DNA of 64,000 bases from Marinarcus sediminis (lineage in GTDB: Bacteria > Campylobacterota > Campylobacteria > Campylobacterales > Arcobacteraceae): NCBI RefSeq assembly GCF_048571275.1, contig NZ_CP182357.1, forward strand, positions 930,001 through 994,000, in the 5' to 3' direction. The translations under genes and the position numbers were made by a program. Below the pieces are notes generated by a model. That model did no database searches, was not told where the DNA came from, and saw nothing but the letters and a program-made list of their open reading frames with translations. Shown in pieces: positions 42,320 through 52,208 of this stretch. Each line of letters starts with the position of its first letter. Position 1 is the first letter of the stretch.

Positions 42320-42676
42320 ATGATTTTTATTATTTTAATTGCATTTATTGCTTTGGTGATGATCTCTTTAAACATGTACGACAACAGTAATATTGAGAAG
42401 ATAAAGAACTATTTGCAAGCACAAAATTGTCAAGAGATAGTCTACTCTTATGGAACATATAAAGGGTTATGTCAAGAGGGTATTTTAAGCATTAAAAACA
42501 GTTTTTCTTTAGATATTGAGAAAAACAAAGAGTATATTTTGTACCAACAAATACAACATAAAGAACAAAAAAAGAATAAACTCATTTTGAGCACAGCAAA
42601 TCAAAACTATGTCTTAGAGTTTAAAGATGTGCAGATAATGAAAATATACGATAAAAAACTACAGGATATGAAATAA
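42320..42676 (+). CDS. Single-pass membrane protein of unknown function
   Basis: A 118-residue protein: one N-terminal transmembrane helix (about 2-20), then a soluble domain with two cysteines (NCQEIVYSYGTYKGLC) and alternating strands. No family recognised. It ends two bases before the AAA ATPase gene, so the two probably form an operon. Confidence 0.6.
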   Translation: MIFIILIAFIALVMISLNMYDNSNIEKIKNYLQAQNCQEIVYSYGTYKGLCQEGILSIKNSFSLDIEKNKEYILYQQIQHKEQKKNKLILSTANQNYVLEFKDVQIMKIYDKKLQDMK

Positions 42677-42678
42677 AT

Positions 42679-44412
42679 ATGGATGAAATAATTAAGTTTA
42701 TCACAACAACAGATATTGAAAACAGTGAAATTTATGTGCAACTGAAGTGCTCTTCAGAGGAAGCCAAAATTTTACAATATATGCTCAAAGAGTATATCAT
42801 CGGCAATGACATTATTTTGGTTGTAGATATTTTAGGCGAATTTTATGACGTAAAAACCTACAAACATTTGCCACAACTTAACTTAATTAAATCGCTTTTA
42901 GAGTTGGGTTGGATTGTACAAAGCAGTTTCAATCACCTCAAACTCAGTGAAATGGCCAAACTTGAACTGCTTAACTCCAGTGTAACGCTTAGTACCAGTT
43001 TTTTAAAACTCATTGAGGGCGGTACAATTGATTTTGTTTTGCCAGAAGTCAAACAGTACAGCGACAACTTAGAGTATCTGCAAGATCAGTTTTTCAAAAT
43101 TGACCTTGCACAAAAACTCAATGTTTCTAAACACAATTTTGATGCCAGCAGTCCCAATATCAACCGACTCAAATCGAAGCTGACCATGCTTGAAAACAGA
43201 ATCAAAGAGAGAGTAAAAGTCACTCCAAATGAAATCATGCTCGAAGGGTTTTTCAAAGAGTATGAACTCTCTGAACAAGAGCAGATGCTCTTTTTAGCCC
43301 TTTTAAAAGAGGAGTATGCGGGAGGCGATGAATCGATTCGAGACATGAACACGCTTATTGAATTGGTTTCAAGTGATGATTACGAAAAAATCAAACACCG
43401 AAGTTTGCTTGAAGAGAGTTCAAAACTGGTTTCAAGTGGTTTGATTGATTACGATGAGATGCTGACTCCTTTTGGTGGCATTAACAGAAATTTCTATATT
43501 CCTGATGAAATTTTATATAAAATCTCACACCCCACAAAAAAGAAGACACGACAAGACAAAATCAAACTGGATTCACTCATTAAAGAGCAAGATATGTTTG
43601 AACTGATCTCTTCAACTAAAACCTTAGATGATGTGGTTTTAAACCCAAAAACACGAGCCACATTAGATGATTTGCTCAAACAAGTTGACAAAAATGTCAT
43701 CAACTTACTCAAAACGTGGGGAATTAAAGATAAAAAAAGAGGCATAGATGCAAGAATCATCTTTTATGGAGCTGCTGGTACAGGAAAAACCATCACCTCT
43801 TTGGCACTTGCAAAATCTTTGAAAAAACAAGTGTTGAGTTTTGACTGTTCTAAAATACTCTCAATGTATGTAGGAGAGAGCGAAAAAAATGTGCGAAATA
43901 TCTTTGATACCTACCGAGATTTGACACAAAAGACCAAAACTGAGCCGATTTTACTGCTCAATGAAGCGGATCAATTCTTGGGTGCACGAACAAGCGAAGG
44001 CATGTCGGGCAGTGAAAAAATGCACAATCAAATGCAAAATATCTTTTTAGAGCAAATCGAGCGCTTTGACGGTATACTTATTGCAACTACAAACTTACTT
44101 GAGAACATCGATAAAGCATTTTCGAGAAGATTTAACTATAAAATAGAGTTTGCAAAACCCAATGAGGAACAGAGATTAGAACTTTGGAAAAAACTATTAC
44201 CCGATAATTTGCCATTAGAAGAGGGGTTTGACATCACAAAACTTGCCGATTATTCTTTAACGGGAGGGCAAATTGAGATGGTCATTAAAAATACGGCTTA
44301 CAAAGTTGCTGTTGAAGATGAACCGGTGTTTAAACTCGATACATTTATAGAGCAAATCCAAAAAGAGATAAAATCTCAATTTGACAAAGAGAGTAAAGTC
44401 GGTTTCTTCTAA
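42679..44412 (+). CDS. AAA family ATPase
   Basis: A 577-residue protein. The first about 330 residues are a helical, charged region without a recognised domain. The C-terminal AAA module has Walker A YGAAGTGKT near residue 363-371, a Walker B of the variant form PILLLNEADQF (Asn in place of the usual Asp, catalytic Glu kept), sensor-1 ATTN and the arginine-finger helix FSRRFNYKIEF. Related stand-alone AAA proteins with NEAD motifs exist; substrate unknown. Starts two bases after the small membrane-protein gene. Confidence 0.8.
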   Translation: MDEIIKFITTTDIENSEIYVQLKCSSEEAKILQYMLKEYIIGNDIILVVDILGEFYDVKTYKHLPQLNLIKSLLELGWIVQSSFNHLKLSEMAKLELLNSSVTLSTSFLKLIEGGTIDFVLPEVKQYSDNLEYLQDQFFKIDLAQKLNVSKHNFDASSPNINRLKSKLTMLENRIKERVKVTPNEIMLEGFFKEYELSEQEQMLFLALLKEEYAGGDESIRDMNTLIELVSSDDYEKIKHRSLLEESSKLVSSGLIDYDEMLTPFGGINRNFYIPDEILYKISHPTKKKTRQDKIKLDSLIKEQDMFELISSTKTLDDVVLNPKTRATLDDLLKQVDKNVINLLKTWGIKDKKRGIDARIIFYGAAGTGKTITSLALAKSLKKQVLSFDCSKILSMYVGESEKNVRNIFDTYRDLTQKTKTEPILLLNEADQFLGARTSEGMSGSEKMHNQMQNIFLEQIERFDGILIATTNLLENIDKAFSRRFNYKIEFAKPNEEQRLELWKKLLPDNLPLEEGFDITKLADYSLTGGQIEMVIKNTAYKVAVEDEPVFKLDTFIEQIQKEIKSQFDKESKVGFF

Positions 44413-44725
44413 TTTAATCGGTGTCCAAAGCTTTTGGACGCTGAACAATTGTCTCTATTTCTTCATAAACTTTGGTTAAATCTTCACCCTTTTAAAGTGT
44501 ATCTTTTGGTAATCAAAAAGGTCGTAAATCAATACATTTTTTTGTGACAAAAAAATGTTTTTTTATTACAAGTAACCACATAATGGCTACTTGTAGGCAA
44601 TTTTTTCTTTTAAAAAATAAAAAAATATTTGCGAATTCTTTAGTAGCGTTTTAGTAGCAATTAGGTACTATAAGTCAATTATTACAAAATGTAATTATAT
44701 TTCATAACTCTTTTAAGGAGATAAT
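44413..44725 (+). promoter_or_regulatory. nuo upstream region with phased repeats
   Basis: A 313-base gap. GTCCAAA-GCT-TTTGGAC (44423-44439) is a hairpin after the ATPase gene. TTAGTAGC, TTAGTAGC and TTAGGTAC begin at 44640, 44651 and 44661, a 10-11 bp period. A likely -10, TATATT, is at 44696-44701 with a weak -35 near 44673. ATTAC-AAAAT-GTAAT (44681-44695) is a palindrome between them. The nuoA start has AAGGAG. Confidence 0.5.
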
Positions 44726-45115
44726 ATGAGTCATATGGATTTTTCTCATCCGTATTTCGGAGCTTTTGTAATGTTCCTTTTGACGTTTGGAGCATTTATA
44801 GCAACCGTCTATTTAGCCAGATTGGTCAGTAGAAGACTGGCACGTTTGGACACTGAAAAACTTAAATCAACTCTGTATGAATGTGGACCAGAGGTGACAA
44901 AACAACCCAATACTATTTCGGTGCAATTCTACCTCATGGCACTGCTTTTTATTCTGTTTGATGTAGAGATTATCTTTATGTTTCCTTGGGCAGTGGATTT
45001 TAAAGTACTGGGATGGTTTGGATTTATTGAGATGATTTTGTTTATTGTTTTATTGACAATCGGGTTTATCTACGCGTGGAAAAAAGGAGCACTTGAATGG
45101 CACAGCATAAAGTAA
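44726..45115 (+). CDS. nuoA: Complex I subunit NuoA
   Basis: A 129-residue membrane subunit with three transmembrane helices. YECGPEVTK near the loop and FLLFDVEIIFMFPWA-type sequence (ALLFILFDVEIIFMFPW) are diagnostic. Its 3' end overlaps nuoB by 19 bases. First gene of the 14-gene operon. Confidence 0.96.
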   Translation: MSHMDFSHPYFGAFVMFLLTFGAFIATVYLARLVSRRLARLDTEKLKSTLYECGPEVTKQPNTISVQFYLMALLFILFDVEIIFMFPWAVDFKVLGWFGFIEMILFIVLLTIGFIYAWKKGALEWHSIK

Positions 45116-45606
45116 ATTATTTACAAAATGGCGGGGCACCCATTGTGCTTACTTCTATTGATAAATTTATAAATTTTGGAAGAAGTAACTCTTTGTGGCC
45201 TTTAACATACGGTTTGGCCTGTTGCGCAATTGAGATGATGGCAACGGGTGCGAGTCGATACGACTTCGACCGATTTGGAACCATTTTTAGAGCCAGTCCA
45301 AGACAGTCAGATGTGATTGTAATTGCGGGGACACTGACCAAAAAACACGCGGAATTTATGCGAAGATTGTATGACCAAATGCCCGATCCTAAATGGGTAA
45401 TTTCTATGGGAAGTTGTGCAAATACGGGGGGAATGTTTAATACTTATGCCACCGTTCAAGGAGCCGATCGCGTTGTTCCTGTAGATATCTATCTTCCTGG
45501 GTGTGCACCCCGTCCTGAAACACTTCAATATGCGTTGATGATGTTACAAAAAAAGATCCGAAGAGAACCCGCTTCTAAAGCGATGCCAAGAAAAAGGTTA
45601 GTGTAA
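45097..45606 (+). CDS. nuoB: Complex I subunit NuoB
   Basis: A 169-residue peripheral-arm subunit binding the terminal 4Fe-4S cluster N2. Cysteine ligands lie in GLACCAIEMM, ISMGSCANTGG and LPGCAPRPE. Overlaps nuoA by 19 bases and nuoC by one. Confidence 0.97.
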   Translation: MAQHKVNYLQNGGAPIVLTSIDKFINFGRSNSLWPLTYGLACCAIEMMATGASRYDFDRFGTIFRASPRQSDVIVIAGTLTKKHAEFMRRLYDQMPDPKWVISMGSCANTGGMFNTYATVQGADRVVPVDIYLPGCAPRPETLQYALMMLQKKIRREPASKAMPRKRLV

Positions 45607-46430
45607 TGAGAAAATATACGCCTAAAGATGATGTACAAAAAAAATCATACTACAACGACAGATTTCACGTGGTTCCACAACTTGCTCGACTTGATGTGAG
45701 CAGTGATGAACAATTTAGTGCAGATTTAGCAGCCCTTAAAACAGAAGTTGCCATAAGCGAAGCGTACCTTGAAAATGGTCATTTGGTTGTCTATATTCAA
45801 GCAGAAGACAACATTAAAACAGCAACCTATCTTAAAGAGCAATTAGAGTATGACATGATGATGGAACTCTCTGCGATTGACTATATTGCCCAAAGAGGTG
45901 GTTTTGAAATTTTTTATGAACTGCTTTCAATGAGTAAACACAAACGAATGAGAGTGAAGTGTTTTATCCAAGAGAAAGAGCCCCTTCAAAGTATTGAGTC
46001 GGTGTTTAAAATGGCCAACTGGAGTGAACGAGAAATGTACGATATGTATGGGGTGAATGTCATCAATCACCACAACTTAAAACGAATTCTTATGCCCGAT
46101 GATTGGTATGATCACCCGTTACGAAAAACCTATCCGCTTCACGGGGATGAAGCGGCTTCTTGGTATGAAGTTGACAAAATTTTTGGAAAAGAGGCCAGAG
46201 ATGTGATTGGCCCAGAACAAAGAGATCCTGCAGCTGTGGACAGATATGACACCACACGATTTGCACGATTGGGACATGAAGTGCCATTTGGTGTAGATAT
46301 TACCAATGGTAAAGAGCCAGAACATACTCCATTGGCGTATCAAGAAGAGGGTGGTGTTGGACTCTTTGGTGTACGAATTATAAAAGAACTTGATGAAAAT
46401 AAATCGGTTCAATTAAAGAAGAGAAGGTAA
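45606..46430 (+). CDS. nuoC: Complex I subunit NuoC
   Basis: A 274-residue 30-kDa subunit of the peripheral arm. The signature is NWSEREMYDMYGV followed by LMPDDWYDHPLRKTYPL. About 60 residues longer than compact bacterial NuoC, with an N-terminal extension and a tail after the family core, as I recall for Campylobacterota. NuoC and NuoD are separate, unlike the E. coli fusion. Confidence 0.95.
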   Translation: MRKYTPKDDVQKKSYYNDRFHVVPQLARLDVSSDEQFSADLAALKTEVAISEAYLENGHLVVYIQAEDNIKTATYLKEQLEYDMMMELSAIDYIAQRGGFEIFYELLSMSKHKRMRVKCFIQEKEPLQSIESVFKMANWSEREMYDMYGVNVINHHNLKRILMPDDWYDHPLRKTYPLHGDEAASWYEVDKIFGKEARDVIGPEQRDPAAVDRYDTTRFARLGHEVPFGVDITNGKEPEHTPLAYQEEGGVGLFGVRIIKELDENKSVQLKKRR

Positions 46431-46433
46431 CCC

Positions 46434-47660
46434 ATGCAACAAGTTAACAGATTAAAACCTTTTTTTGAAAACATTAATTTTGAACGAGAAGATAACACAA
46501 TGGTGGTCAATTTTGGACCACAACACCCTTCTGCTCACGGTGAGTTAAGACTCATTTTAGAACTTCAAGGGGAAGAGATTGTAAAAGCTGTTCCCGATGT
46601 AGGGTATTTGCACCGTGGTATGGAAAAAATGGGTGAGAATATGATGTACAACGAATTCTTACCCACAACAGATAGAATGGATTATATTGCTGCAACTTCA
46701 AATAACTATGGTTTTGCTTTGGCCGTAGAGCAACTTTTGGGCATTGAAGCGCCAAGACGAGCTGAAATCATTCGAACCATGTTGCTTGAAATTAATCGTT
46801 TGATTTCTCACCTTTTTTGGTTGGCAACACATGCACTGGATGTTGGGGCGATGTCGGTTTTCCTTTATGCTTTCAGAGAAAGAGAGTTCGCCATGGACTT
46901 AATCGAAGATTATTGTGGAGCAAGATTGACTCACAGTGCGGTTAGAATCGGTGGTGTTCCTTTGGATTTACCTGCAAATTGGTGTGAGGATTTAGAGAAA
47001 TTTATTGTGATTTTAAGTGAAGAGATTGAAAAATATGAAGGTCTTTTAACTCAAAACCGAATTTGGCGAATGCGACTTGAAAATGTGGGAGTTATCTCTC
47101 CTGAGTTGGCAAAATCGTGGGGATGTTCAGGTGTGGTTTTACGGGCATCTGGTTTCAAATGGGATTTACGAAAAGAGATGCCTTATGGAATCTACCCTGA
47201 GTTGGATTTTGATATTCCGTATGCTCAAACAGGCGATGCTTATGGGCGATATAAGTGTTACATGCAAGAGATGCGAGAATCAATGAAGATTTTAACGCAA
47301 CTTATTCCTCTTTATAATGAAAGCGAGCCTCAACTTATGGCACATGCACCTGAGTATATCTCTGCACCTAAAGAGGATATCATGACACAAAACTACTCGT
47401 TAATGCAACACTTTGTGTTGGTGACTCAAGGGATGAGACCTCCTAAAGGTGAAGTCTATGTTGCCACAGAATCACCTAAAGGTGAGTTGGGATATATGAT
47501 TGTCAGTGATGGAACACCATATGCGTATAAAATGAAACTGCGAGCGCCCTCTTTTTGGCATACAGGATTGCTTGAAGATGTGTTACCTGGGCATCAATTA
47601 GCGGATGTCGTTACGATGATTGGTAATTTAAACATCGTTTTCGGTGAAATTGACAGATAA
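46434..47660 (+). CDS. nuoD: Complex I subunit NuoD
   Basis: A 408-residue 49-kDa subunit that helps form the quinone site next to NuoB. FGPQHPSAHGELRL, DVGYLHRGMEK and the closing MIGNLNIVFGEIDR are unmistakable. Starts three bases after nuoC; ends eight bases before the small nuoE-position gene. Confidence 0.97.
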   Translation: MQQVNRLKPFFENINFEREDNTMVVNFGPQHPSAHGELRLILELQGEEIVKAVPDVGYLHRGMEKMGENMMYNEFLPTTDRMDYIAATSNNYGFALAVEQLLGIEAPRRAEIIRTMLLEINRLISHLFWLATHALDVGAMSVFLYAFREREFAMDLIEDYCGARLTHSAVRIGGVPLDLPANWCEDLEKFIVILSEEIEKYEGLLTQNRIWRMRLENVGVISPELAKSWGCSGVVLRASGFKWDLRKEMPYGIYPELDFDIPYAQTGDAYGRYKCYMQEMRESMKILTQLIPLYNESEPQLMAHAPEYISAPKEDIMTQNYSLMQHFVLVTQGMRPPKGEVYVATESPKGELGYMIVSDGTPYAYKMKLRAPSFWHTGLLEDVLPGHQLADVVTMIGNLNIVFGEIDR

Positions 47661-47668
47661 GGGAAAAC

Positions 47669-47944
47669 ATGAAAAGATATGATTTACGACCATTAAAAGA
47701 TAATTTCTATGAACGAATGTTGGAACTGATTAAAAGCGACCTTCAAGAGGGTGAAAACGGGATTTTTCTTTTTGAAATTGGTGATTTTTCACCCGTGCAA
47801 AAAGTGGCAGATTTGGTCAAAGAGAATGAGTATACTTTAATGAACTCTTTAAAATTCAATGAAGTGGATTGGACAGTGGTCATTAAAAAAGCCAAAGATG
47901 AAACTGCGGAAGTTGCACCAGAGCAAATAAGTGAGGAAGCATAA
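47669..47944 (+). CDS. Small protein in the nuoE position (Cj1575c-type)
   Basis: A 91-residue soluble protein between nuoD and nuoG. It has no cysteines, so it cannot carry the 2Fe-2S cluster of NuoE. The position and size match the small protein that Campylobacter and Helicobacter have in place of NuoE. Core: NFYERMLELIKSDLQEGENGIFLFEIGDF. Presumed part of the alternative electron-input module. Confidence 0.75.
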   Translation: MKRYDLRPLKDNFYERMLELIKSDLQEGENGIFLFEIGDFSPVQKVADLVKENEYTLMNSLKFNEVDWTVVIKKAKDETAEVAPEQISEEA

Positions 47945-47946
47945 TT

Positions 47947-48747
47947 TTGAATAAGACAGTGAATACAACGATTGAAACTCTTGTAAACAGTGATTTTATC
48001 ATTTTATTAGGGGAACCTCTTTTCTTAAATGAGGCACTTCAAACAGCCATCCAAAACTCAACTGCCTATATTGCGTATATGAACCCAATTGATTATAAAA
48101 GCGATGCGTTGAAATTCTCACAATATATCAAATATGAAGTGGGAAGTGAAGAGGGTATATGTGCCTTGCTTTTGGAGTACTTTGCAAAAAATGCCAGCGC
48201 AGAGGTCGAAGCGTTTATTGATGATATGGATGTGGGATATTTAAGTGCTGAGTCAAGTGTGGGGGAAGAGGAGTTTGAAGATATGGTTGAAAACAGTTTG
48301 AATAAAACGAACAAAACCATCCTTTTAAGTGAAGATTTGTTTGTGCATAAAAATGCTTCAAACATAAAAAAACTTCTGGGTGCTTTAAATGCCTACAGCG
48401 ATTTGAATTGTGTGATTTTAAGTGAAAATAGTGCCAAAAGCATTGAAGCGTACAATGATGAGGCTTTGCAAGAAGTTGAAGAGTTGATGTCGTTTAATGG
48501 AACGGTCATATATAAAAACAGATTTGCTTCAAACAATGAACTTGTAGGAAGCCAATCTTTTTCTAAAATAGCAAAAGTCGATGATGGGGCAGATGTTGTA
48601 ATTAAATATGCAAACGAAACAATTAACAGAAAATTTAGAATTGATACAAATTTACAAGGAACTGTTGCCCTTTGTGATAACAACAGCGATTTGGCATCTT
48701 TGGAATATAGTTATAAACAAGTTAAGATTGAAAAGGTTGATGCGTAA
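47947..48747 (+). CDS. Protein in the nuoF position (Cj1574c-type)
   Basis: A 266-residue acidic protein, start TTG (47947) two bases after the preceding stop, with GAGG upstream. It lacks the FMN/NADH glycine-rich loops and the 4Fe-4S cysteines of NuoF. Segments such as DFIILLGEPLFLNEALQTAI and NCVILSENSAKS suggest an alpha/beta fold like the catalytic part of NuoG-type proteins, but this is weak. Position matches the Campylobacter replacement for NuoF, thought to accept electrons from flavodoxin or another carrier rather than NADH. Confidence 0.7.
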   Translation: MNKTVNTTIETLVNSDFIILLGEPLFLNEALQTAIQNSTAYIAYMNPIDYKSDALKFSQYIKYEVGSEEGICALLLEYFAKNASAEVEAFIDDMDVGYLSAESSVGEEEFEDMVENSLNKTNKTILLSEDLFVHKNASNIKKLLGALNAYSDLNCVILSENSAKSIEAYNDEALQEVEELMSFNGTVIYKNRFASNNELVGSQSFSKIAKVDDGADVVIKYANETINRKFRIDTNLQGTVALCDNNSDLASLEYSYKQVKIEKVDA

Positions 48748-51203
48748 TGAGTGATATGATTAATTTGACAATTGATGGCAAAATATGTCAAGCAAAAGAG
48801 GGTGAATATATTTTAAATGTGGCAAGAGCAAACAACATTTATGTGCCTGCTATTTGTTATTTGACCAGATGTTCACCAACACTGGCATGTAGACTCTGTT
48901 TGGTTGAAGCAGACGGTAAACAAGTCTACTCTTGTAATACCAAAGCAAAAGAGGGAATGCAAATCCAAACAGTAACAGAAAATATTGTAAAAGAGCGACG
49001 AGCCATCATGGAAGTGTATGATGTGAATCACCCTTTACAATGTGGCGTATGTGACCAAAGTGGGGATTGTGAACTTCAAAACAACACTTTGTACATGAAA
49101 GTAGATTCTCAAAGTTATAGCATAAAAGATGTGAACCGACCGACAACAAACTGGGGTGTCATGAACTATGATGCAGGTTTATGTATTGTGTGTGAGAAGT
49201 GCGTTACGGTGTGTAAAGATATGATTGGTTCAAGTGCATTAAGTACAGTAAAACGAGATTCAGAAGGCTTAAACCCAGCCTTTAAAGAGAGCATGCCAAA
49301 AGATGCGTATGCCATGTGGAATAAACTCAATAAATCGCTTATTGGTTATGAAGCTGATAAATGTATTGATTGCGGTGAGTGTATCAGTGTGTGTCCTGTA
49401 GGAGCACTTGTCAGTGAAGATTTTCAATACAAATCAAATGCGTGGGAACTCACACGAATTCCTGCATCAAATCCACACTCCAGTGATTGTGCTTTGATCT
49501 ATTATGAAGTTAAACACACATCTACTTCAGATACCACTCCTATGATTTATCGAGTGACCAATGAACACCATTATGCCAATTTGAGTGGAGCGGCCAGATT
49601 TGGATATGACTTTGAAAACAAAAATGCCCAAAAAGATGAAACACAATTTGCCCAAGCCATCGAGGCATTTAAAAAAGCACAAACCATTACCTTTAACTCA
49701 TACATTACCAATGAAGAGGCGTTGATTTTAGAAAAACTAAGAGAAAAATTGGGTCTGAAATTGGTCAATCATGATGCGTTAAGATTCCAAAAATTTATGA
49801 AAAACTATGCCCAAGGCAGTGGAAGTTCACTCTATAATGCAACCTTGCAAGATATTCACGATGCCAATTTGCTTATCAGTGTTGGGTCATTCTTAAAATC
49901 GGACGCACCAAGCGTAAAATATGGCTTTAACAATGCCATTACAAGAAACAAAGGGGCAGGGCTCTATTTCCATCCATTAGGTGATACGCATGTTGAAGGG
50001 TTTGGGAAAAAGGGGAAAACCATTGAAACCATCAGCCACAATCCGTTATGCGAAGAGTCAATTCTGTTTTTGATTTTAGATCTTTTTGGAAAAGAGTTGC
50101 CTTCCAATGTGCAAACTTATTTGGACTCTCTTAAAGAAAAAAGAGTGAAAACCATCAGTGAAGTGGTCAAAGAAAACGTAACGGAAATGGTTAAAGACGA
50201 AGAGAGCGGTGAAGAGAAAGAAGTGACTAAAGTGGTGAGCAAAACAATTACCAAAGAGGTTGAATATGAGCTGTCTAAACTTTTTAATCTCATCGGAAGC
50301 GATGAGTCGCTTTTAGAAACCATCAATGCCATGAGAGAGAATAAAGATGCTCTTTGTTTGATTGTAGGAGAAGATTTAATTTTCCACCCAAAAAGTGCTA
50401 ACTTAGCAAAACTGTGTGGTTTAATTGAAAAACATACTGACTTTAAAGTGATGGTCGTACCTCCTCAAACCAATACCTTAGGTGTGAGTTTGATTTGTGA
50501 ACTTTTTGAAAGGGAAGAGGGATTTGTTGTAGGATACAATGAAAAAGCCAATTATGAACTCTCTTCATTTGGTAATGGAAACCTCAATATGCCTGCTTTG
50601 AACCAACAAGAGGGAACATTTACCAATTTTGACAAACGCGTTGTACCAACGAATGTTGCACTTCCATACGGTGGGTATGTATTAAATGATTTAGCGAATG
50701 TTCTTTTAGAAGAGGATATTGAGTATACCATTGAATATACACCAATGCTTCCAACGACAAAAGGGTTTAAAGCGGTTGAATTTGACAGCTTACCCAATTA
50801 CTTTGGCAATGATAAAAGTGAAAACAGAGGTTATCTTTTAAGTGTGCAAAAAACAGCAAGTGATGATGCCTTTGAAACCATCTCAAACATTGATGTGGTA
50901 ACGGGTAATGTCATTTATAAGGCCAACCCAATTAACCAATTCAATGAGTTTACTTCAAAAGCACATCAGTTGAATGAAACATCGGCTTTGTATGTTTCAT
51001 CTGAACTTTTGGAGTCATTAAAACTGAAAGAGGGTGAGAGAGTAACGGTTCGAGCCAACTCATTTGAAGTTGAATTGCCCGTAGAAGTTGATAATCAAAT
51101 GATAGGACATATTGGGTATGTATCCTTTTTTGATAAATCCATTCCTACAAGTAAACTATTTAGCACAAGCCGATACAGCGGTGCTGTTATAAAAAAGGTG
51201 TAA
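48747..51203 (+). CDS. nuoG: Complex I subunit NuoG
   Basis: An 818-residue iron-sulphur subunit. An N-terminal 2Fe-2S ferredoxin domain (CYLTRCSPTLACRLCLVE) is followed by the His/Cys cluster HPLQCGVCDQSGDCELQ and a 2x4Fe-4S module (CIVCEKCVTVC, CIDCGECISVCPVGA). The long C-terminal molybdopterin-type domain lacks cofactor motifs I can see. A charged Lys/Glu insertion (about residues 465-510) is unusual. Overlaps the previous gene by one base. Confidence 0.95.
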   Translation: MSDMINLTIDGKICQAKEGEYILNVARANNIYVPAICYLTRCSPTLACRLCLVEADGKQVYSCNTKAKEGMQIQTVTENIVKERRAIMEVYDVNHPLQCGVCDQSGDCELQNNTLYMKVDSQSYSIKDVNRPTTNWGVMNYDAGLCIVCEKCVTVCKDMIGSSALSTVKRDSEGLNPAFKESMPKDAYAMWNKLNKSLIGYEADKCIDCGECISVCPVGALVSEDFQYKSNAWELTRIPASNPHSSDCALIYYEVKHTSTSDTTPMIYRVTNEHHYANLSGAARFGYDFENKNAQKDETQFAQAIEAFKKAQTITFNSYITNEEALILEKLREKLGLKLVNHDALRFQKFMKNYAQGSGSSLYNATLQDIHDANLLISVGSFLKSDAPSVKYGFNNAITRNKGAGLYFHPLGDTHVEGFGKKGKTIETISHNPLCEESILFLILDLFGKELPSNVQTYLDSLKEKRVKTISEVVKENVTEMVKDEESGEEKEVTKVVSKTITKEVEYELSKLFNLIGSDESLLETINAMRENKDALCLIVGEDLIFHPKSANLAKLCGLIEKHTDFKVMVVPPQTNTLGVSLICELFEREEGFVVGYNEKANYELSSFGNGNLNMPALNQQEGTFTNFDKRVVPTNVALPYGGYVLNDLANVLLEEDIEYTIEYTPMLPTTKGFKAVEFDSLPNYFGNDKSENRGYLLSVQKTASDDAFETISNIDVVTGNVIYKANPINQFNEFTSKAHQLNETSALYVSSELLESLKLKEGERVTVRANSFEVELPVEVDNQMIGHIGYVSFFDKSIPTSKLFSTSRYSGAVIKKV

Positions 51204-51206
51204 TAT

Positions 51207-52199
51207 ATGGAAACAAGTATTATTATTGAAACAATTATAAAAGCCATGGTAGTTTTGGCAGTGTTTTCAGCACTGGCTGGGTTTACTACATACATAGAAA
51301 GAAAAGTTTTGGCTTTCATGCAAAGAAGATTGGGTCCTATGAATGTCGGACCACAAGGTGTTTTACAACTCATTGCAGATGGGACAAAACTCTTTTGTAA
51401 AGAGGATTTTATTCCTCAAAATGCTGTCAAACCTATTTTTAAAATAGCACCTATTATTACTTCTGCCACGGCGTTTATTGCCATGACTGCGGTGCCATTT
51501 TTCCCCGAGTTTGAAATGTTTGGTTATACCGTTCGACCCATTATTTCAGATGTCAATGTAGGATTGTTGTTTGTAATGGGTGTTGCTGGGGTGGGTCTGT
51601 ATGGACCCCTTCTTGCTGGAATGAGCAGTGCAAACAAATGGGCACTTCTTGGAGGGGCGAGAACCGCTATTCAGCTTTTGTCGTATGAAGTGGTATCTGG
51701 ATTGTCTATTTTAGCCCCTTTAATGTTAGTAGGAAGTTTGTCGTTGATTGATATTAACAACTACCAAATGGGAGGCATTACCCATTGGCTGATTTGGAGT
51801 CAACCTTTGGCATTTTTGCTTTTTGTTATGGCGGGATTTGCAGAGACCAACCGAACACCTTTTGACCTTCTTGAACATGAGGCCGAAATTGTTGCAGGGT
51901 ATGCAACGGAATATTCAGGTATGCGATGGGGAATGTTTTTTATTGGTGAATATGCCAACCTTTTTACGGTATGTTTTCTGATTTCATTGATTTTCTTAGG
52001 AGGATTCAATGACTTCTATTTTATCCCTGGCGGTTTGGCGATTGTAATGAAAGTGATGTTTTTAATCTTTTTCTTTTTGTGGACAAGAGCATCATGGCCT
52101 CACGTACGACCTGACCAATTGATGTGGTTGTGTTGGAAAATATTGATGCCATTGTCTGTAATTAACGTGTTAATTACAGGTTTTGTGATGATGTTTTAG
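51207..52199 (+). CDS. nuoH: Complex I subunit NuoH
   Basis: A 330-residue membrane subunit with about eight helices joining the peripheral and membrane arms near the quinone site. ERKVLAFMQRRLGPMNVGPQG and FAETNRTPFDLLEHEAEIVAG are diagnostic. Confidence 0.97.
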   Translation: METSIIIETIIKAMVVLAVFSALAGFTTYIERKVLAFMQRRLGPMNVGPQGVLQLIADGTKLFCKEDFIPQNAVKPIFKIAPIITSATAFIAMTAVPFFPEFEMFGYTVRPIISDVNVGLLFVMGVAGVGLYGPLLAGMSSANKWALLGGARTAIQLLSYEVVSGLSILAPLMLVGSLSLIDINNYQMGGITHWLIWSQPLAFLLFVMAGFAETNRTPFDLLEHEAEIVAGYATEYSGMRWGMFFIGEYANLFTVCFLISLIFLGGFNDFYFIPGGLAIVMKVMFLIFFFLWTRASWPHVRPDQLMWLCWKILMPLSVINVLITGFVMMF

Positions 52200-52208
52200 G
52201 AGCATGGT

